Assembly (NCBI GenBank): GCA_944380285.1
Contig: CALWGZ010000009.1
Location: forward strand, 23,728 to 87,727
DNA length: 64,000 nt
From: an uncultured Christensenellaceae bacterium
Lineage (GTDB): Bacteria > Bacillota > Clostridia > Christensenellales > UBA3700
Direction of reading: 5' to 3'
Below, piece after piece: positions 54,038-63,473 of this stretch. Both the position numbers and the translations under genes were made by a program. The stretch's first letter is position 1, and every line of letters starts with the position of its first letter. The notes beneath the pieces were generated by a model that saw nothing but the letters and a program-made list of their open reading frames with translations, was not told the origin of the DNA and did no database searches.

Positions 54038-54066
54038 TTGACAACTTTCGGCGGATGAGTTATTAT
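54038..54066 (+). promoter_or_regulatory. Promoter of the hexosamine kinase-galE genes
   Basis: TTGACA at 54038-54043, 17 bases, TATTAT at 54061-54066. The ATG at 54068 would lie upstream of the transcript start, so the gene must begin further downstream. Confidence 0.7.
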
Positions 54067-54103
54067 TATGGAAAAGAGCCGCGACGCGGCAAGAGGTGTA
54101 AAA

Positions 54104-55198
54104 TTGAATTTCATGACCGCAAAAGGGGAATTTGCGTTTGAAGGAGAGTATGTAGACGGCGGTCCTTACGGGGACGGTCACATCAACGATACTTACGCAT
54201 TGACCTACCGCGACGGGGACAAGACGCGCAGATACATACTTCAAAGGATGAACACGCACGTCTTCCCGGACATTCCCACATTGATGCACAACATAGGCGT
54301 CGTCACGCGCTATCTCTCTCAAAAGATCGAAGAGAGCGGCGGCGACCCCGAGCGCGAGACGCTGACGCTCGTGCCCACTCGCAGCGGCAAGAACTATCTC
54401 GACACGGACGGAGAGTGCTGGCGCGCGTTTTTGTTCATTGAGGACACGGAGGTCTATCAGCTCGCCGAGAGCGCCGAGGTCTTCGGCGACACGGGCAGGG
54501 CGTTCGGATTGTTCATCGCGAGGCTGGACGGCTTTGACGCGTCCGTGCTCGGTGAAGTCATCCCCAACTTCCACAACACCGCGGACAGATATGCAAAGTT
54601 CGAGGCGGCGGTCAAGGCGAACAAGAGCGGCAGAGCGGACATGGTCAAAGACGAGATCGAGTTTGTCCGCGCGCGTAAAAAATATTGTTCGCGCGTCGTC
54701 GACGGCATCGCGGACGGTTCGATACCGTTGAGGGTCACCCACAACGACACAAAACTCAACAACATCTTGTTCGACTCGGCGACAAAGAAGGCGATCTGCG
54801 TGATCGACCTCGACACGATCATGCCCGGGTCGTTGCTGTACGACTTCGGCGACGCGGTCAGGTTCGGCTGTTCGACCGCGCTCGAAGACGAGCCCGACCT
54901 CGACAAAGTGCATTTCGACATCTCCCTCTACGAGGCGTTCGCGAAGGGCTTCCTCGCCGGCATAGGCGACAAGATCACCGAAAAGGAGACGAAAATGCTG
55001 TCCTTCGGTTCGGTGCTGATGACCTATGAGTGCGGCATGCGCTTTTTGACGGACTTCATCGACGGAGACGTCTATTTCAAAACAAAATACGATACGCACA
55101 ATCTTGTGCGCTGCCATACACAGTTCAAACTCGTGAGCGAGATGGAAGGCAGACTTGCGGAGATGGACGCCATCGCCGCGCGCTATCGCAAAGCATAA
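54104..55198 (+). CDS. Phosphotransferase family protein, N-acetylhexosamine 1-kinase (NahK)-like
   Basis: A 364-aa APH-fold kinase. The N-terminal nucleotide loop is GPYGDGHINDTYALTY, then YILQRMNTHVFPD; the catalytic loop is THNDTKLNNILFD and the metal site IDLDTIMPGSLLYDFGD. These segments, above all YILQRMN and DLDTIMPG, fit NahK, which makes GlcNAc-1-P or GalNAc-1-P. A galE gene follows at 17 bases, as in the lacto-N-biose / galacto-N-biose pathway. I chose TTG at 54104 because AAGAGG lies 7 bases upstream; an ATG at 54113 is an alternative, and the ATG at 54068 overlaps the promoter. Confidence 0.8.
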   Translation: MNFMTAKGEFAFEGEYVDGGPYGDGHINDTYALTYRDGDKTRRYILQRMNTHVFPDIPTLMHNIGVVTRYLSQKIEESGGDPERETLTLVPTRSGKNYLDTDGECWRAFLFIEDTEVYQLAESAEVFGDTGRAFGLFIARLDGFDASVLGEVIPNFHNTADRYAKFEAAVKANKSGRADMVKDEIEFVRARKKYCSRVVDGIADGSIPLRVTHNDTKLNNILFDSATKKAICVIDLDTIMPGSLLYDFGDAVRFGCSTALEDEPDLDKVHFDISLYEAFAKGFLAGIGDKITEKETKMLSFGSVLMTYECGMRFLTDFIDGDVYFKTKYDTHNLVRCHTQFKLVSEMEGRLAEMDAIAARYRKA

Positions 55199-55215
55199 AC
55201 GGAGGCATTGACATC

Positions 55216-56229
55216 ATGAAAGTTTTGGTTACGGGCGGAGCCGGCTACATCGGCTCGCACACCACGGTCGATCTGCTCGACAACGACTTCGAGGTCGTCG
55301 TCGTAGACAACTTCGTCAACAGCAAGCCCACGGTGCTCGACCGCGTGCGCAAGATCACCGGCAAAGAGTTCGCGTTCTATCGCGCGGACGTCTGCGACAA
55401 AGAGGCGATGGAAGGCATCTTCAAGGCGGAGAAACCGGACGCGGTCATTCACTTTGCCGGACTCAAAGCCGTGGGTGAGTCGGTGCAAAAACCGCTCGAA
55501 TATTACACCAACAACCTCGTCAGCACACTCGTGCTCTTGGCGGTGATGAGAGAATACGGCTGCAAGAATTTCGTGTTCTCGTCGTCGGCGACCGTCTACG
55601 GTCAGCCCAAGAGCGTGCCCATCAAAGAGGATTTCCCGCTGTCGACGACCAACCCGTACGGCACGACCAAATTGATGATCGAGGACATCTTGCGCGACGT
55701 CTACAAGGCGGACAAGACGATGAACATCGCGATTTTGCGCTACTTCAACCCTATCGGCGCGCACAAGAGCGGACTCATCGGCGAGGATCCCAACGGCATC
55801 CCCAACAACCTTGTGCCCTACATCACGCAGGTCGCGATCGGCAAGCTCAAACAGCTCAACGTGTTCGGCAACGACTATCCGACCGAGGACGGCACGGGCG
55901 TCAGGGACTACATCCATGTGCTCGACCTTGCGAGAGGACACTTGCTCGCGCTCAACAAACTTGCGGAGGGCAGCGGCCTTGTGACCTACAACCTCGGCAC
56001 GGGCAAGGGTTACAGCGTGCTTCAGATCGTCAAGGCGTTCGAGAAGGCGAGCGGCAAGGCGATCCCCTACGTCATCGCTCCGAGGCGCCCCGGCGACATC
56101 GCCGAGTGCTATGCAGACAGCTCTCTTGCGAAAAAAGAGATAGGCTTTGAGTGCAGATACGACCTCAAAGACATGTGCGAAGACAGCTGGAGATGGCAGG
56201 TTAACAACCCCAACGGCTACGACGACTGA
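55216..56229 (+). CDS. galE: UDP-glucose 4-epimerase
   Basis: A 337-aa SDR epimerase. VLVTGGAGYIGSHTTVDLL, VIHFAGLKAVGESVQKPLEY, FSSSATVYG, the catalytic tyrosine in NPYGTTKLMIEDILRD, and LRYFNPIGAHKSGLIGEDP are all diagnostic. It interconverts UDP-galactose and UDP-glucose, and in many gut bacteria also UDP-GalNAc and UDP-GlcNAc, which fits the NahK-like gene upstream. GGAGG precedes the ATG at 55216. Confidence 0.95.
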   Translation: MKVLVTGGAGYIGSHTTVDLLDNDFEVVVVDNFVNSKPTVLDRVRKITGKEFAFYRADVCDKEAMEGIFKAEKPDAVIHFAGLKAVGESVQKPLEYYTNNLVSTLVLLAVMREYGCKNFVFSSSATVYGQPKSVPIKEDFPLSTTNPYGTTKLMIEDILRDVYKADKTMNIAILRYFNPIGAHKSGLIGEDPNGIPNNLVPYITQVAIGKLKQLNVFGNDYPTEDGTGVRDYIHVLDLARGHLLALNKLAEGSGLVTYNLGTGKGYSVLQIVKAFEKASGKAIPYVIAPRRPGDIAECYADSSLAKKEIGFECRYDLKDMCEDSWRWQVNNPNGYDD

Positions 56230-56326
56230 GCGCGTCACAGCCGCGATAATGTGCGGATAACAGACACAGATACGAAAATAATAGAGAAGAGGAACATCGC
56301 CGCAAAGGTATGGCGGGACTAGGAAG

Positions 56327-58507
56327 ATGAAAAAGATTAAGATCAAGATCAAGAAGGAGGCGTACAGCATACGCACGCTCCGCGAATGGGCGATGCTCAT
56401 CGCGGACACGCTCATGGTTTGCGTATGCTATATGGGATCGGTCATTCTCGGTCAGGCATACATCATAGGCACCGAGATCATTGTCAACGCCTTCAAGGCT
56501 CTGCCGGTCGCCGCGGTCTTGTTCGTCATCTGCCTTTGGGCGTTCAGGGTCAACAAGGTCGTGTGGCGTTATGCTCGCGGCAAGGACTATCTGCGCATAG
56601 TCGGCGCGACGCTTGTCGCCACCGTGCTCCTTGCGATCCTCGACCAGGCGTTTTTGCATTGGCTTTCGGGCAAGATGCCCATCGTCGAGGACTTGGAGCA
56701 GCTCGGCGAAAACCTCAAAGCCTACCCCGTCTATTTCAACATCTTCTTCTCGACCACGGGCGTGATCATCGTCTCGCGCCTCATATACGAGATGGTCTAC
56801 GCGCGCCTGCGCGACAGAGCGCTGCCGCGGCAGAAAAAGCGCACGATGATCATAGGCGCGGGCTATACCGCCAGCGCGATCTTGGAGGAGCTGTCGCGCG
56901 GCAGCAGCATCTACAATCCCGTCTGTCTCGTCGACGACGATCCGGACAAGCTCGGCCGCATCATCGGCGACGTTGAGGTCGTCGGCACGACGAAGGAGAT
57001 CCCCAGGCTCGTGCGCAAATACGACGTCAGCACGATCATTTTCGCGATCCCGTCCATCGATCCGCAGACGCGTCAATCCATCTTGTCGCTGTGCATGCAG
57101 ACGGGCTGTCAGCTCAAAGTCTTGCCCTATATGAGCGAGATGATCAGCAACGTCGACCTCGTCGGGCAGGCGCGCGACATCAACATCGGCGACCTTCTCG
57201 GCAGGGAACAGATCTCGTTCAACGACAAGGGCGTAAAGGGCTACATCCAAGACAAAGTGTGTTTGATCACGGGCGGAGGCGGCTCGATCGGAAGCGAGCT
57301 GGTCAGACAGATCGCAAAGTACGATCCGCGCCGTATCATCGTCCTCGATGTCTACGAAAATTGCGCGTACGAGATACAGCAGGAGATGAAGCGCAACTAC
57401 GGCGACAAGGTCGACCTCGACGTCGAGATCGCGTCAGTCACCGACGAGGGCAAGATGCGCGACCTGTTTGAGGAATATCATCCTCAGATCGTCTTCCACG
57501 CCGCCGCACACAAGCATGTGCCGCTGATGGAGACCAACCCCGAGGAGGCGGTCAAAAACAACGTGTTCGGCACCCTCAACGTCGTCAAATTGTCGTATGA
57601 GTTCAAGGTCGCCAAGTTCATCATGATCTCAACCGACAAGGCGGTCAACCCGACCAACGTCATGGGCGCGACCAAGCGTTGCTGCGAAGAGATCATCGAG
57701 ACCATGCATCAGCTATACGGCAATTCGGTCACCGAGTTCGCCGCGGTCAGGTTCGGCAACGTGCTCGGCTCCAACGGATCGGTGATACCGCTGTTCAAAG
57801 AGCAGATCAAAAAGGGCGGACCCGTCACCGTCACTCACCCCGAGATCATCAGATACTTTATGACGATACCCGAGGCGGTCAGCCTCGTGCTCCAAGCGGG
57901 CGCATACGCGCACGGCGGCGAGATCTTCGTGCTCGACATGGGCGAACCGGTCAAGATCGTCACGCTCGCCGAGAACATGATCAAGATGATGGGCTACACG
58001 CCCTATGAGGACATCCAGATCAAGTTCACCGGGCTTCGTCCCGGCGAAAAACTGTACGAAGAGCTGTTGATGAAAGAGGAAGGTCTGCGCAAAACGGACA
58101 ATAACAAGATCTTCATCGGCAGACAGGTCAGCATCGATACGGACAGGTTCATCGCCGAGCTGGAGAAGATGCGCGGCATATGTGCGTCCAACGACAAGAA
58201 GGCGGTCGTCGAACAGCTCAAAGTGCTCGTGCCGACCTTCCATCACGACACCGTCTACTTTGAGCAGATGATGAAGAGAGACGCTCAATACCAAAAAGAG
58301 TACGCCGAAAAGGTCAGGGCGGAAGAGGCAAAGGCGGGCAAAGAGGCGGACGCCGGCAAACCGACGCCGACGCAAGAGAGCGGCGCAAATCCCGAGCCGG
58401 TCAAAGAAGCGGTCCCCGAAAAGATCGAGCCTGAACGATCCGCCGAAGACGGCAAAGAGAAAAAGCCCAAGAGCGGCGGCAAAAAAACGAGCGCAAAACG
58501 CAAATAA
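56327..58507 (+). CDS. CapD/FlaA1-like membrane nucleoside-diphosphate sugar 4,6-dehydratase
   Basis: A 726-aa protein. Four membrane helices occupy the first ~150 residues, followed by a CoA-binding-like Rossmann domain (IIGAGYTASAILEEL) and the large SDR domain with LITGGGGSIGSELVRQIAKY, HAAAHKHVPLMETNPEEAV, STDKAVNPTNVMGATKRCCE. This is the CapD / WbpM type that makes UDP-4-keto-6-deoxy-GlcNAc for capsule or glycan. The last ~90 residues are a P/K/E/A-rich tail that is not usual for the family. AGGAAG precedes the ATG. Confidence 0.92.
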   Translation: MKKIKIKIKKEAYSIRTLREWAMLIADTLMVCVCYMGSVILGQAYIIGTEIIVNAFKALPVAAVLFVICLWAFRVNKVVWRYARGKDYLRIVGATLVATVLLAILDQAFLHWLSGKMPIVEDLEQLGENLKAYPVYFNIFFSTTGVIIVSRLIYEMVYARLRDRALPRQKKRTMIIGAGYTASAILEELSRGSSIYNPVCLVDDDPDKLGRIIGDVEVVGTTKEIPRLVRKYDVSTIIFAIPSIDPQTRQSILSLCMQTGCQLKVLPYMSEMISNVDLVGQARDINIGDLLGREQISFNDKGVKGYIQDKVCLITGGGGSIGSELVRQIAKYDPRRIIVLDVYENCAYEIQQEMKRNYGDKVDLDVEIASVTDEGKMRDLFEEYHPQIVFHAAAHKHVPLMETNPEEAVKNNVFGTLNVVKLSYEFKVAKFIMISTDKAVNPTNVMGATKRCCEEIIETMHQLYGNSVTEFAAVRFGNVLGSNGSVIPLFKEQIKKGGPVTVTHPEIIRYFMTIPEAVSLVLQAGAYAHGGEIFVLDMGEPVKIVTLAENMIKMMGYTPYEDIQIKFTGLRPGEKLYEELLMKEEGLRKTDNNKIFIGRQVSIDTDRFIAELEKMRGICASNDKKAVVEQLKVLVPTFHHDTVYFEQMMKRDAQYQKEYAEKVRAEEAKAGKEADAGKPTPTQESGANPEPVKEAVPEKIEPERSAEDGKEKKPKSGGKKTSAKRK

Positions 58508-58513
58508 AACGAC

Positions 58514-58547
58514 GACGGCTTCGCAAAACGCGATGCCGTCTTTTTTT
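58514..58547 (+). terminator. Intrinsic terminator of the sugar module
   Basis: GACGGC (58514-58519) and GCCGTC (58535-58540) followed by seven T. Confidence 0.8.
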
Positions 58548-58574
58548 GTGTCAAATGCAAATTTGAGCCAAAGG

Positions 58575-59927
58575 TCAGTGGCTGCGCGTCGGGCGCAAGC
58601 CTTTGGGGTAGTGATTTTTGATCGTGCCGTCCGAGCCCTTGCCCCAGCCCAGCGAACAGCCGCTCGCCGCGATCAGGCACCAGCCGCGCGCATCACCTTC
58701 GAGCGTCGCGCCGAACAGATAGTCGCGCGCTTCGCGGCTGTCGTGCGGCAGATCGAGCACACTTGTCGCGTCGTCCGCCGAGAGTGCGGCGGCGAGGGAG
58801 TGCGAAGGGGCGAGCCGTCCCTTGACGACGTCGCCCAGCCTCAGCCCCGAACGCAGCGTCTTCAGACCCGTCAGATCGGGGCAGCAGTCGGGCAGCATGA
58901 CGAGGGAGTCGCCGAACGCCGCGCCCGGAACGATCGCCGTTGTTTTGAGCGCGCTCTTTGCAAAGTCGTCCCAGACGCGCGCCATTGCGTGGGGGACGGA
59001 ATATCTCCCTTTCGGCAGAGAGATGTCGTCGCCGTCCGTCTTGCGCATCAGCGCGAAGAAGTGCCCGTTGCCGCGCGCAAGGTTGGGCATGACGCGCACG
59101 CACTTCGACGCGACGGCTTTCGGCACGAAGTCGGCAAGTCGAGGCTGCGGGATCGCGGTGCGAAGTTGGGCAAGTTCGAACTCGGGATGAGAGCGCAAAA
59201 AGTCTTCGACTTGCAATTCGTTCTCTTCGGGGGCGAAAGTGCAGGTGCTGTAACAGAGGGTGCCGCCCGCTTTGAGCATCGCGGCGGCGCTGTCCAAGAT
59301 CGCCTTTTGGCGCGCCGCGCATATCGACGGAGAGTCCGCCGTCCATTCGGCGCGCGCATTCGGGTCTTTGGCGAACATGCCTTCGCCCGAGCAGGGCGCG
59401 TCGACCAAGATCTTGTCGAACGCGGACGGGAAGCGATCTTGCAGCCGCGGCACGCTCTCGTTGAGCACGACGGCGTTGCGCACGCCCAGCCTCTCGATGT
59501 TGCGCGACAAAATCGCGGCGCGAGAGGGGACGACCTCGTTGCAGACGAGCAGCCCCTCGCCCCTCATTGCGGCGGCGAGCTGACCGCTCTTGCCGCCCGG
59601 AGCGGCGCATAGGTCGAGGACGAGTTCGCCGGGGCGCGCGTCGAGCAGAGTTGCCGGCAGCATCGCGCTCGCCTCTTGGATGTAGTACGCTCCCGCCTCG
59701 TGCAGCGTCGTCTTGCCGGCGGCGAACTCCTCGGGGTAGTAGCGGCCGTCCGCGCACCATTCGACGGGGTCGAGCGGTACGCCGAGCAGCGTTTCGAGCC
59801 GCGCCGGCGTCATTTTCAAGGAGTTTACTCTCAGCGACGGAGCGCACGCCGAGGCGCGCAAGAACGCCTCCCACTCGTCGGGAAGAAGGCGTTTTATGCG
59901 TTCGGTGTATGCGTCGTATGTCATCAT
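58575..59927 (-). CDS. RsmF-like rRNA cytosine-C5 methyltransferase
   Basis: A 450-aa protein. SLRVNSLKMTPARLE and GAYYIQEASAMLP are the N-terminal RNA-binding segments, LVLDLCAAPGGKSGQLAAAM binds SAM, VDAPCSGEGMF (motif IV) and YSTCTFAPEENE (motif VI) hold the two catalytic cysteines. The C-terminal ~160 residues look like the RsmF extension and a PUA-like domain (GLRLGDVVKGRLAPSHSLAA). It should make m5C in 16S rRNA. Two consecutive ATGs offer start sites; no ribosome site is seen. It lies 22 bases behind the PHP gene in one operon. Confidence 0.9.
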   Translation of the reverse strand: MMTYDAYTERIKRLLPDEWEAFLRASACAPSLRVNSLKMTPARLETLLGVPLDPVEWCADGRYYPEEFAAGKTTLHEAGAYYIQEASAMLPATLLDARPGELVLDLCAAPGGKSGQLAAAMRGEGLLVCNEVVPSRAAILSRNIERLGVRNAVVLNESVPRLQDRFPSAFDKILVDAPCSGEGMFAKDPNARAEWTADSPSICAARQKAILDSAAAMLKAGGTLCYSTCTFAPEENELQVEDFLRSHPEFELAQLRTAIPQPRLADFVPKAVASKCVRVMPNLARGNGHFFALMRKTDGDDISLPKGRYSVPHAMARVWDDFAKSALKTTAIVPGAAFGDSLVMLPDCCPDLTGLKTLRSGLRLGDVVKGRLAPSHSLAAALSADDATSVLDLPHDSREARDYLFGATLEGDARGWCLIAASGCSLGWGKGSDGTIKNHYPKGLRPTRSH

Positions 59928-59931
59928 CGTT

Positions 59932-59950
59932 TTTTCGTGCCCGTGTGCGT
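59932..59950 (+). repeat. 19-base dispersed repeat, copy 2
   Basis: TTTTCGTGCCCGTGTGCGT, identical to 43414-43432. It lies in the gap between the PHP gene and the rRNA methyltransferase gene and touches the PHP stop codon. Confidence 0.5.
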
Positions 59951-60765
59951 CAATCCAACTTTATCGCGACGGGCGAATGGGCTTTATATTTGAACATGTA
60001 CTTAAATCCCGCCGCTTTGAGCGCCTCGCAGACGAGATCGAAATTGCGCGCGATATTCTCGGGAGCATGTGCGTCCGAGCCGAACGTCACCAACTCGCCG
60101 CCAAGTTCGCGGTAGCGGCGCAGAGTGTCCGGTTCGGGCAAAAAGTCCAGCCCAGTCCCTTCGGCGTGGCTGTTGAGTTCGAGAGCTTTGCCCTTTGCGA
60201 TCAGCTTGCGCAAGATCTCGTCGAGCAGGTCGGAGTAGTCGGCGTAGCGCATCACTTTGTCCTCATACGGAGCCTTGCGGATCACATAGCCGATGTGTCC
60301 GATGACGTCGTAATCGTACGGCGCGTCCACGCTCGCGGACACGTCTTGAAGGTATTCGGTGTACGCTTCGCGCCGGGTGCGCTTGTCGAAGAAGGGCGCA
60401 AAGTAGCAGTCCTCGCCCGACACGAGGTGGACGGAGTTGATGATGATGTCCGTCTCGTATTGCTTGTTTATCTCGATGTAGAGCGGGTCGGCGGCGGCAA
60501 GCCAGCCGTATTCTATCCCGACGGCGACGTCGAGTCTTCCGCGGTATTCGTCGCGCAGGCGCACGATTTCTTCAAAGCGGCGCGGCAGGTCGATTTGACG
60601 GATATATTCGTAGCCGGGCAAGACCTCGCAGTCCTTGTCGCAGTGGTCGGTGATCGCAAAATAGGGCAGCCCTTTGGCGAGCGCACTCTCGATCATATCG
60701 CGCGCCGGAGCCGTGCTGTCGTGGGAAAAGTCGCAATGGGTGTGGCAATCGATGATCTCTTTCAT
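59950..60765 (-). CDS. PHP-domain histidinol-phosphatase-like protein
   Basis: A 271-aa PHP-family protein. The metal ligands are visible in EIIDCHTHCDFSHDSTAP, AITDHCDKDC, GIEYGW, HLVSGEDC, HIGYVIRKAP, LELNSHAEGTG and TFGSDAHAPENIARNF. The pattern is that of HisK-type histidinol phosphatases (HisJ family), but no other his genes are near, so the substrate is uncertain. It has its own promoter with a 6-base gap before the ATG. Confidence 0.85.
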   Translation of the reverse strand: MKEIIDCHTHCDFSHDSTAPARDMIESALAKGLPYFAITDHCDKDCEVLPGYEYIRQIDLPRRFEEIVRLRDEYRGRLDVAVGIEYGWLAAADPLYIEINKQYETDIIINSVHLVSGEDCYFAPFFDKRTRREAYTEYLQDVSASVDAPYDYDVIGHIGYVIRKAPYEDKVMRYADYSDLLDEILRKLIAKGKALELNSHAEGTGLDFLPEPDTLRRYRELGGELVTFGSDAHAPENIARNFDLVCEALKAAGFKYMFKYKAHSPVAIKLD

Positions 60766-60771
60766 GCCTAC

Positions 60772-60848
60772 AGTTTACAACTTCGGCGCGGCGGATGTCA
60801 ATCGTATGCGGGCGCGCGTTGACAAACGTCGCTTACGGGGTGTACAAT
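60772..60848. promoter_or_regulatory. Divergent leaderless promoters for the PHP gene and ung
   Basis: Minus strand: TTGACA (60796-60801), 18 bases, TAAACT (60772-60777), 6 bases, ATG at 60765. Plus strand: TTGACA (60819-60824), 18 bases, TACAAT (60843-60848), 6 bases, ATG at 60855. Neither gene has a Shine-Dalgarno site. Confidence 0.75.
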
Positions 60849-60854
60849 ATCGCT

Positions 60855-61559
60855 ATGACGCATTTGGGCAACGATTGGGATCAAAGACTCGCGGCGGAGA
60901 CGTCGAGCGAGTATATGGCGAAATTGCGCGACTTTTTGCGCGAAGAGTACCGCAACGGCAGGGTCTATCCGCCGATGAAAGAGATCTTGGCGGCGTTCGA
61001 GTATTCTTCGTACGACGACACCGAGGTCGTCATCTTGGGGCAGGACCCCTATCACGGGGCGGGGCAAGCCAACGGCTTGTGTTTTTCTGTCGGCGAGGGG
61101 GTCGCGTGTCCTCCGTCGCTCGTCAACATCTACAAGGCGCTGCAATACGACCTCGGGATAGAGCCGACGAGCTGCGGCGACCTGCGCGGCTGGGCGAAAC
61201 AGGGCGTGCTGCTGCTCAACAGCGTGCTGACGGTGCGCGAAGGCAGACCGCAAAGCCATGCCGGCAAGGGCTGGGAGAGGTTCACCGACGCGGTCGTCGC
61301 TATGCTCGCGGCGCGGCAAAAGCCGCTTGTGTTCATGCTTTGGGGCGGCTATGCCAAGCGCAAGGGCGCGATGATCGACAAGACGCGTCATCTCGTGCTC
61401 GAGAGCGTGCACCCGAGCCCGCTGTCGTTCTATCAGGGCTTTTTGGAGTGCCGTCACTTCTCCAAAGCGAACGCGTTTTTGACCGCTCACGGCATGCGCC
61501 CGATCGATTGGTCAAAGCGGTCGCTCGCCGAATATGAGGCGGCGAAAAGGCAGGGATAA
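60855..61559 (+). CDS. ung: Uracil-DNA glycosylase
   Basis: A 234-aa family 1 UDG. The catalytic water-activating motif is GQDPYHGAGQANGLCFSV, followed by LLNSVLTVREGRPQSHAGKG, MLWGGYAKRKG and the DNA-intercalation motif HPSPLSFYQGFLECRHFSKA. It removes uracil from DNA at the start of base excision repair. Length and motifs are complete. I chose ATG at 60855; the frame continues upstream to 60795 but that part contains the promoter. Confidence 0.97.
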   Translation: MTHLGNDWDQRLAAETSSEYMAKLRDFLREEYRNGRVYPPMKEILAAFEYSSYDDTEVVILGQDPYHGAGQANGLCFSVGEGVACPPSLVNIYKALQYDLGIEPTSCGDLRGWAKQGVLLLNSVLTVREGRPQSHAGKGWERFTDAVVAMLAARQKPLVFMLWGGYAKRKGAMIDKTRHLVLESVHPSPLSFYQGFLECRHFSKANAFLTAHGMRPIDWSKRSLAEYEAAKRQG

Positions 61560-61816
61560 CCGCATACAGGTCAAGTTTTTTCGGACGGGATATCGCGAGG
61601 CATGCGGTAGTGGAACGGCGGCGCAAAGGCGTCGTCGTTCGTTCTCTTCGGGGCGGTGCGGCCGACGTTTGAGAGCAGCGGCAGCACGTCCGAAAGGGCG
61701 TTTCGGTGAGGGGGATCGGCGCGCTTGGGCGCAGAAACGGGGCTGTACGGAGAGAGGGTTTTCTTCATTTTGAGCCTCATTTGTCCGCGCAAGTGCAATT
61801 TTTGCGCAAAAAACGT

Positions 61817-61845
61817 TTGCCAATTCGCGGGCGGTATATTATAAT
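61817..61845 (+). promoter_or_regulatory. Promoter of the DUF5050-like lipoprotein
   Basis: TTGCCA at 61817-61822, 17 bases, TATAAT at 61840-61845. AGGAG precedes the ATG at 61892. The stretch between ung and this promoter (61560-61816) holds no gene I can support. Confidence 0.8.
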
Positions 61846-61891
61846 GTATATACTTGTGAAATATTCGCAGACGCATATACAGGAGTAAAAT

Positions 61892-63424
61892 ATGACGAAA
61901 GCATTCAAAAAAGTTTTGATAGCGGCGCTGCTCATCTGCATGGTGGCGGCTCTTGCCGCATGCGGTCAAAGCTTTGAATGGGGCCCCGTTGAGGGCGGCG
62001 ACGCAAACGCCGTCGTCGAGAACAACGGCTCTCTTGCGGTCAAGCAGGGGGATTGGCTCTACTACATCAACGGTCACGACAGCACCGACAACATCACCGC
62101 GCCGTCCGACAACTACTTCGGCGAAGCGTCCGTCAAGGGCAGCATCATGAAGAGCAAGGTCGGCGAGGACGGGACGTTGACCGACACCGCGGTGGTCGTC
62201 CCCAAGATGTTCATGACCTCGTACGCCTCGGGCGGCATCTATCTCTTCGGCGAGTGGATCTACTATGTCTCTCCGACGACAAAGACCGACCGTGACGGCG
62301 TCGTCCAGGTCGACTTCCTCGAATACTACCGCACCAAGATCGACGGGACCGGCACTCAGCTGATCACGATGGTCGAGGGCGCGACCGTCAACTATGTGTT
62401 CACTCCGAGCGCGCTCATCTACTACAACGGCGGCACGCTCTACAAGGTCGGCTACACCGCGACCGCGGTGGACAAGACGGCGACCGTGATCGACGAAAAC
62501 ATCTCGGCGGTCACCTTCCACCACAACGACACCTACGACCCCAACGCCCTTGATGGCAGCGTCAAGGATTACATCTTCTACACCAAGGCGTCCGATTCCG
62601 AAGAGGGCAACGTGTTTGGCAACGAGCTGTACGCGACCGACGGCGGCGATCCGGTCAAGTTGATCGACGCGACGACGTGGGGCAAAGACGGCGCGGTCGG
62701 CGACAGAGAGAATCAATACACGATCTCCGTGCTTTCGGTCGGCGACGACGCGGACGGCGTGACGCTCTACTACACCAAGACCGCTGCTGCGGGCGTGGAC
62801 TCGAGCGCGCGTACTTACGGCATCAAGTTCACCGGCGCGGCTCCGTCGTTTGACAAGACCAAAGAGGTCAAACTCGCCGAGTCTTCGCTGTCGGGCATCA
62901 TACACATCGGGCTCGACAACGGCGCGGCGGTGCTTTCGTCCAACGTGTTCACCGTCTACAAGCCCATCGCCGAGGACGGCGTACAGGTCACGATCGACGC
63001 CGAAGACTACGCGTTGTCCGGCACCGCGACCGTGCTCGAATATGACGTCGCGAACGACACGCTCTACTACATCGTCTCCAACAACCTCTATGTCGCTACG
63101 GGGCTGCTCGCCAAGGCGAACGACGCTGCCGCCCCGATGCCGGAGGCGCACCGCGTCAGCGCGGACGCAATCAACACCTCGTGGCTCGTCCCGACGTTCG
63201 TCGACGGAGCGCTGTACTACATCGACAACACCTACAGCTACACCTTCCGCATGGACATCCCCGCGACATTCATGGAGGACGGCATTGATGACGTCTCCGA
63301 GGGCAAGATGGCAAGCGGATATGAGGAATCCGACAAGACCGAGGACGGCACGATCCCCAAGTTCATGACGGACGCGGACAAGGAGACCTACATCACCAAC
63401 AATCCCGCTCCCGAAGAGGAGTAA
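61892..63424 (+). CDS. Lipoprotein with repeated beta-strand units (DUF5050-like)
   Basis: A 510-aa protein. The lipoprotein signal is FKKVLIAALLICMVAALAAC with the lipobox LAAC. The mature part has many units of the type DGxxLYY / WLYYING, such as QGDWLYYINGHD, GEWIYYVSPTT, SALIYYNGGTLYKVG and DGALYYIDNTYSYTF, which suggest a beta-propeller as in DUF5050 proteins. The C-terminus is acidic. It is probably exposed on the cell surface; the ligand is unknown. Confidence 0.75.
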   Translation: MTKAFKKVLIAALLICMVAALAACGQSFEWGPVEGGDANAVVENNGSLAVKQGDWLYYINGHDSTDNITAPSDNYFGEASVKGSIMKSKVGEDGTLTDTAVVVPKMFMTSYASGGIYLFGEWIYYVSPTTKTDRDGVVQVDFLEYYRTKIDGTGTQLITMVEGATVNYVFTPSALIYYNGGTLYKVGYTATAVDKTATVIDENISAVTFHHNDTYDPNALDGSVKDYIFYTKASDSEEGNVFGNELYATDGGDPVKLIDATTWGKDGAVGDRENQYTISVLSVGDDADGVTLYYTKTAAAGVDSSARTYGIKFTGAAPSFDKTKEVKLAESSLSGIIHIGLDNGAAVLSSNVFTVYKPIAEDGVQVTIDAEDYALSGTATVLEYDVANDTLYYIVSNNLYVATGLLAKANDAAAPMPEAHRVSADAINTSWLVPTFVDGALYYIDNTYSYTFRMDIPATFMEDGIDDVSEGKMASGYEESDKTEDGTIPKFMTDADKETYITNNPAPEEE

Positions 63425-63436
63425 CCAAGACAGACC

Positions 63437-63464
63437 GCCCGCGCTTCGGCGCGGGCTTTTTTTT
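63437..63464 (+). terminator. Intrinsic terminator of the lipoprotein gene
   Basis: GCCCGCGC-ttcg-GCGCGGGC followed by eight T, a textbook hairpin. Confidence 0.92.
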
Positions 63465-63473
63465 GAGGCAAAT

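Noticed and set aside
61571..61780. 69-codon minus-strand frame between ung and the lipoprotein gene, rich in P and R
   Set aside because: No promoter or ribosome site was found, the composition is biased and it is the tail of a long antisense frame over the lipoprotein gene; a real small gene cannot be excluded.
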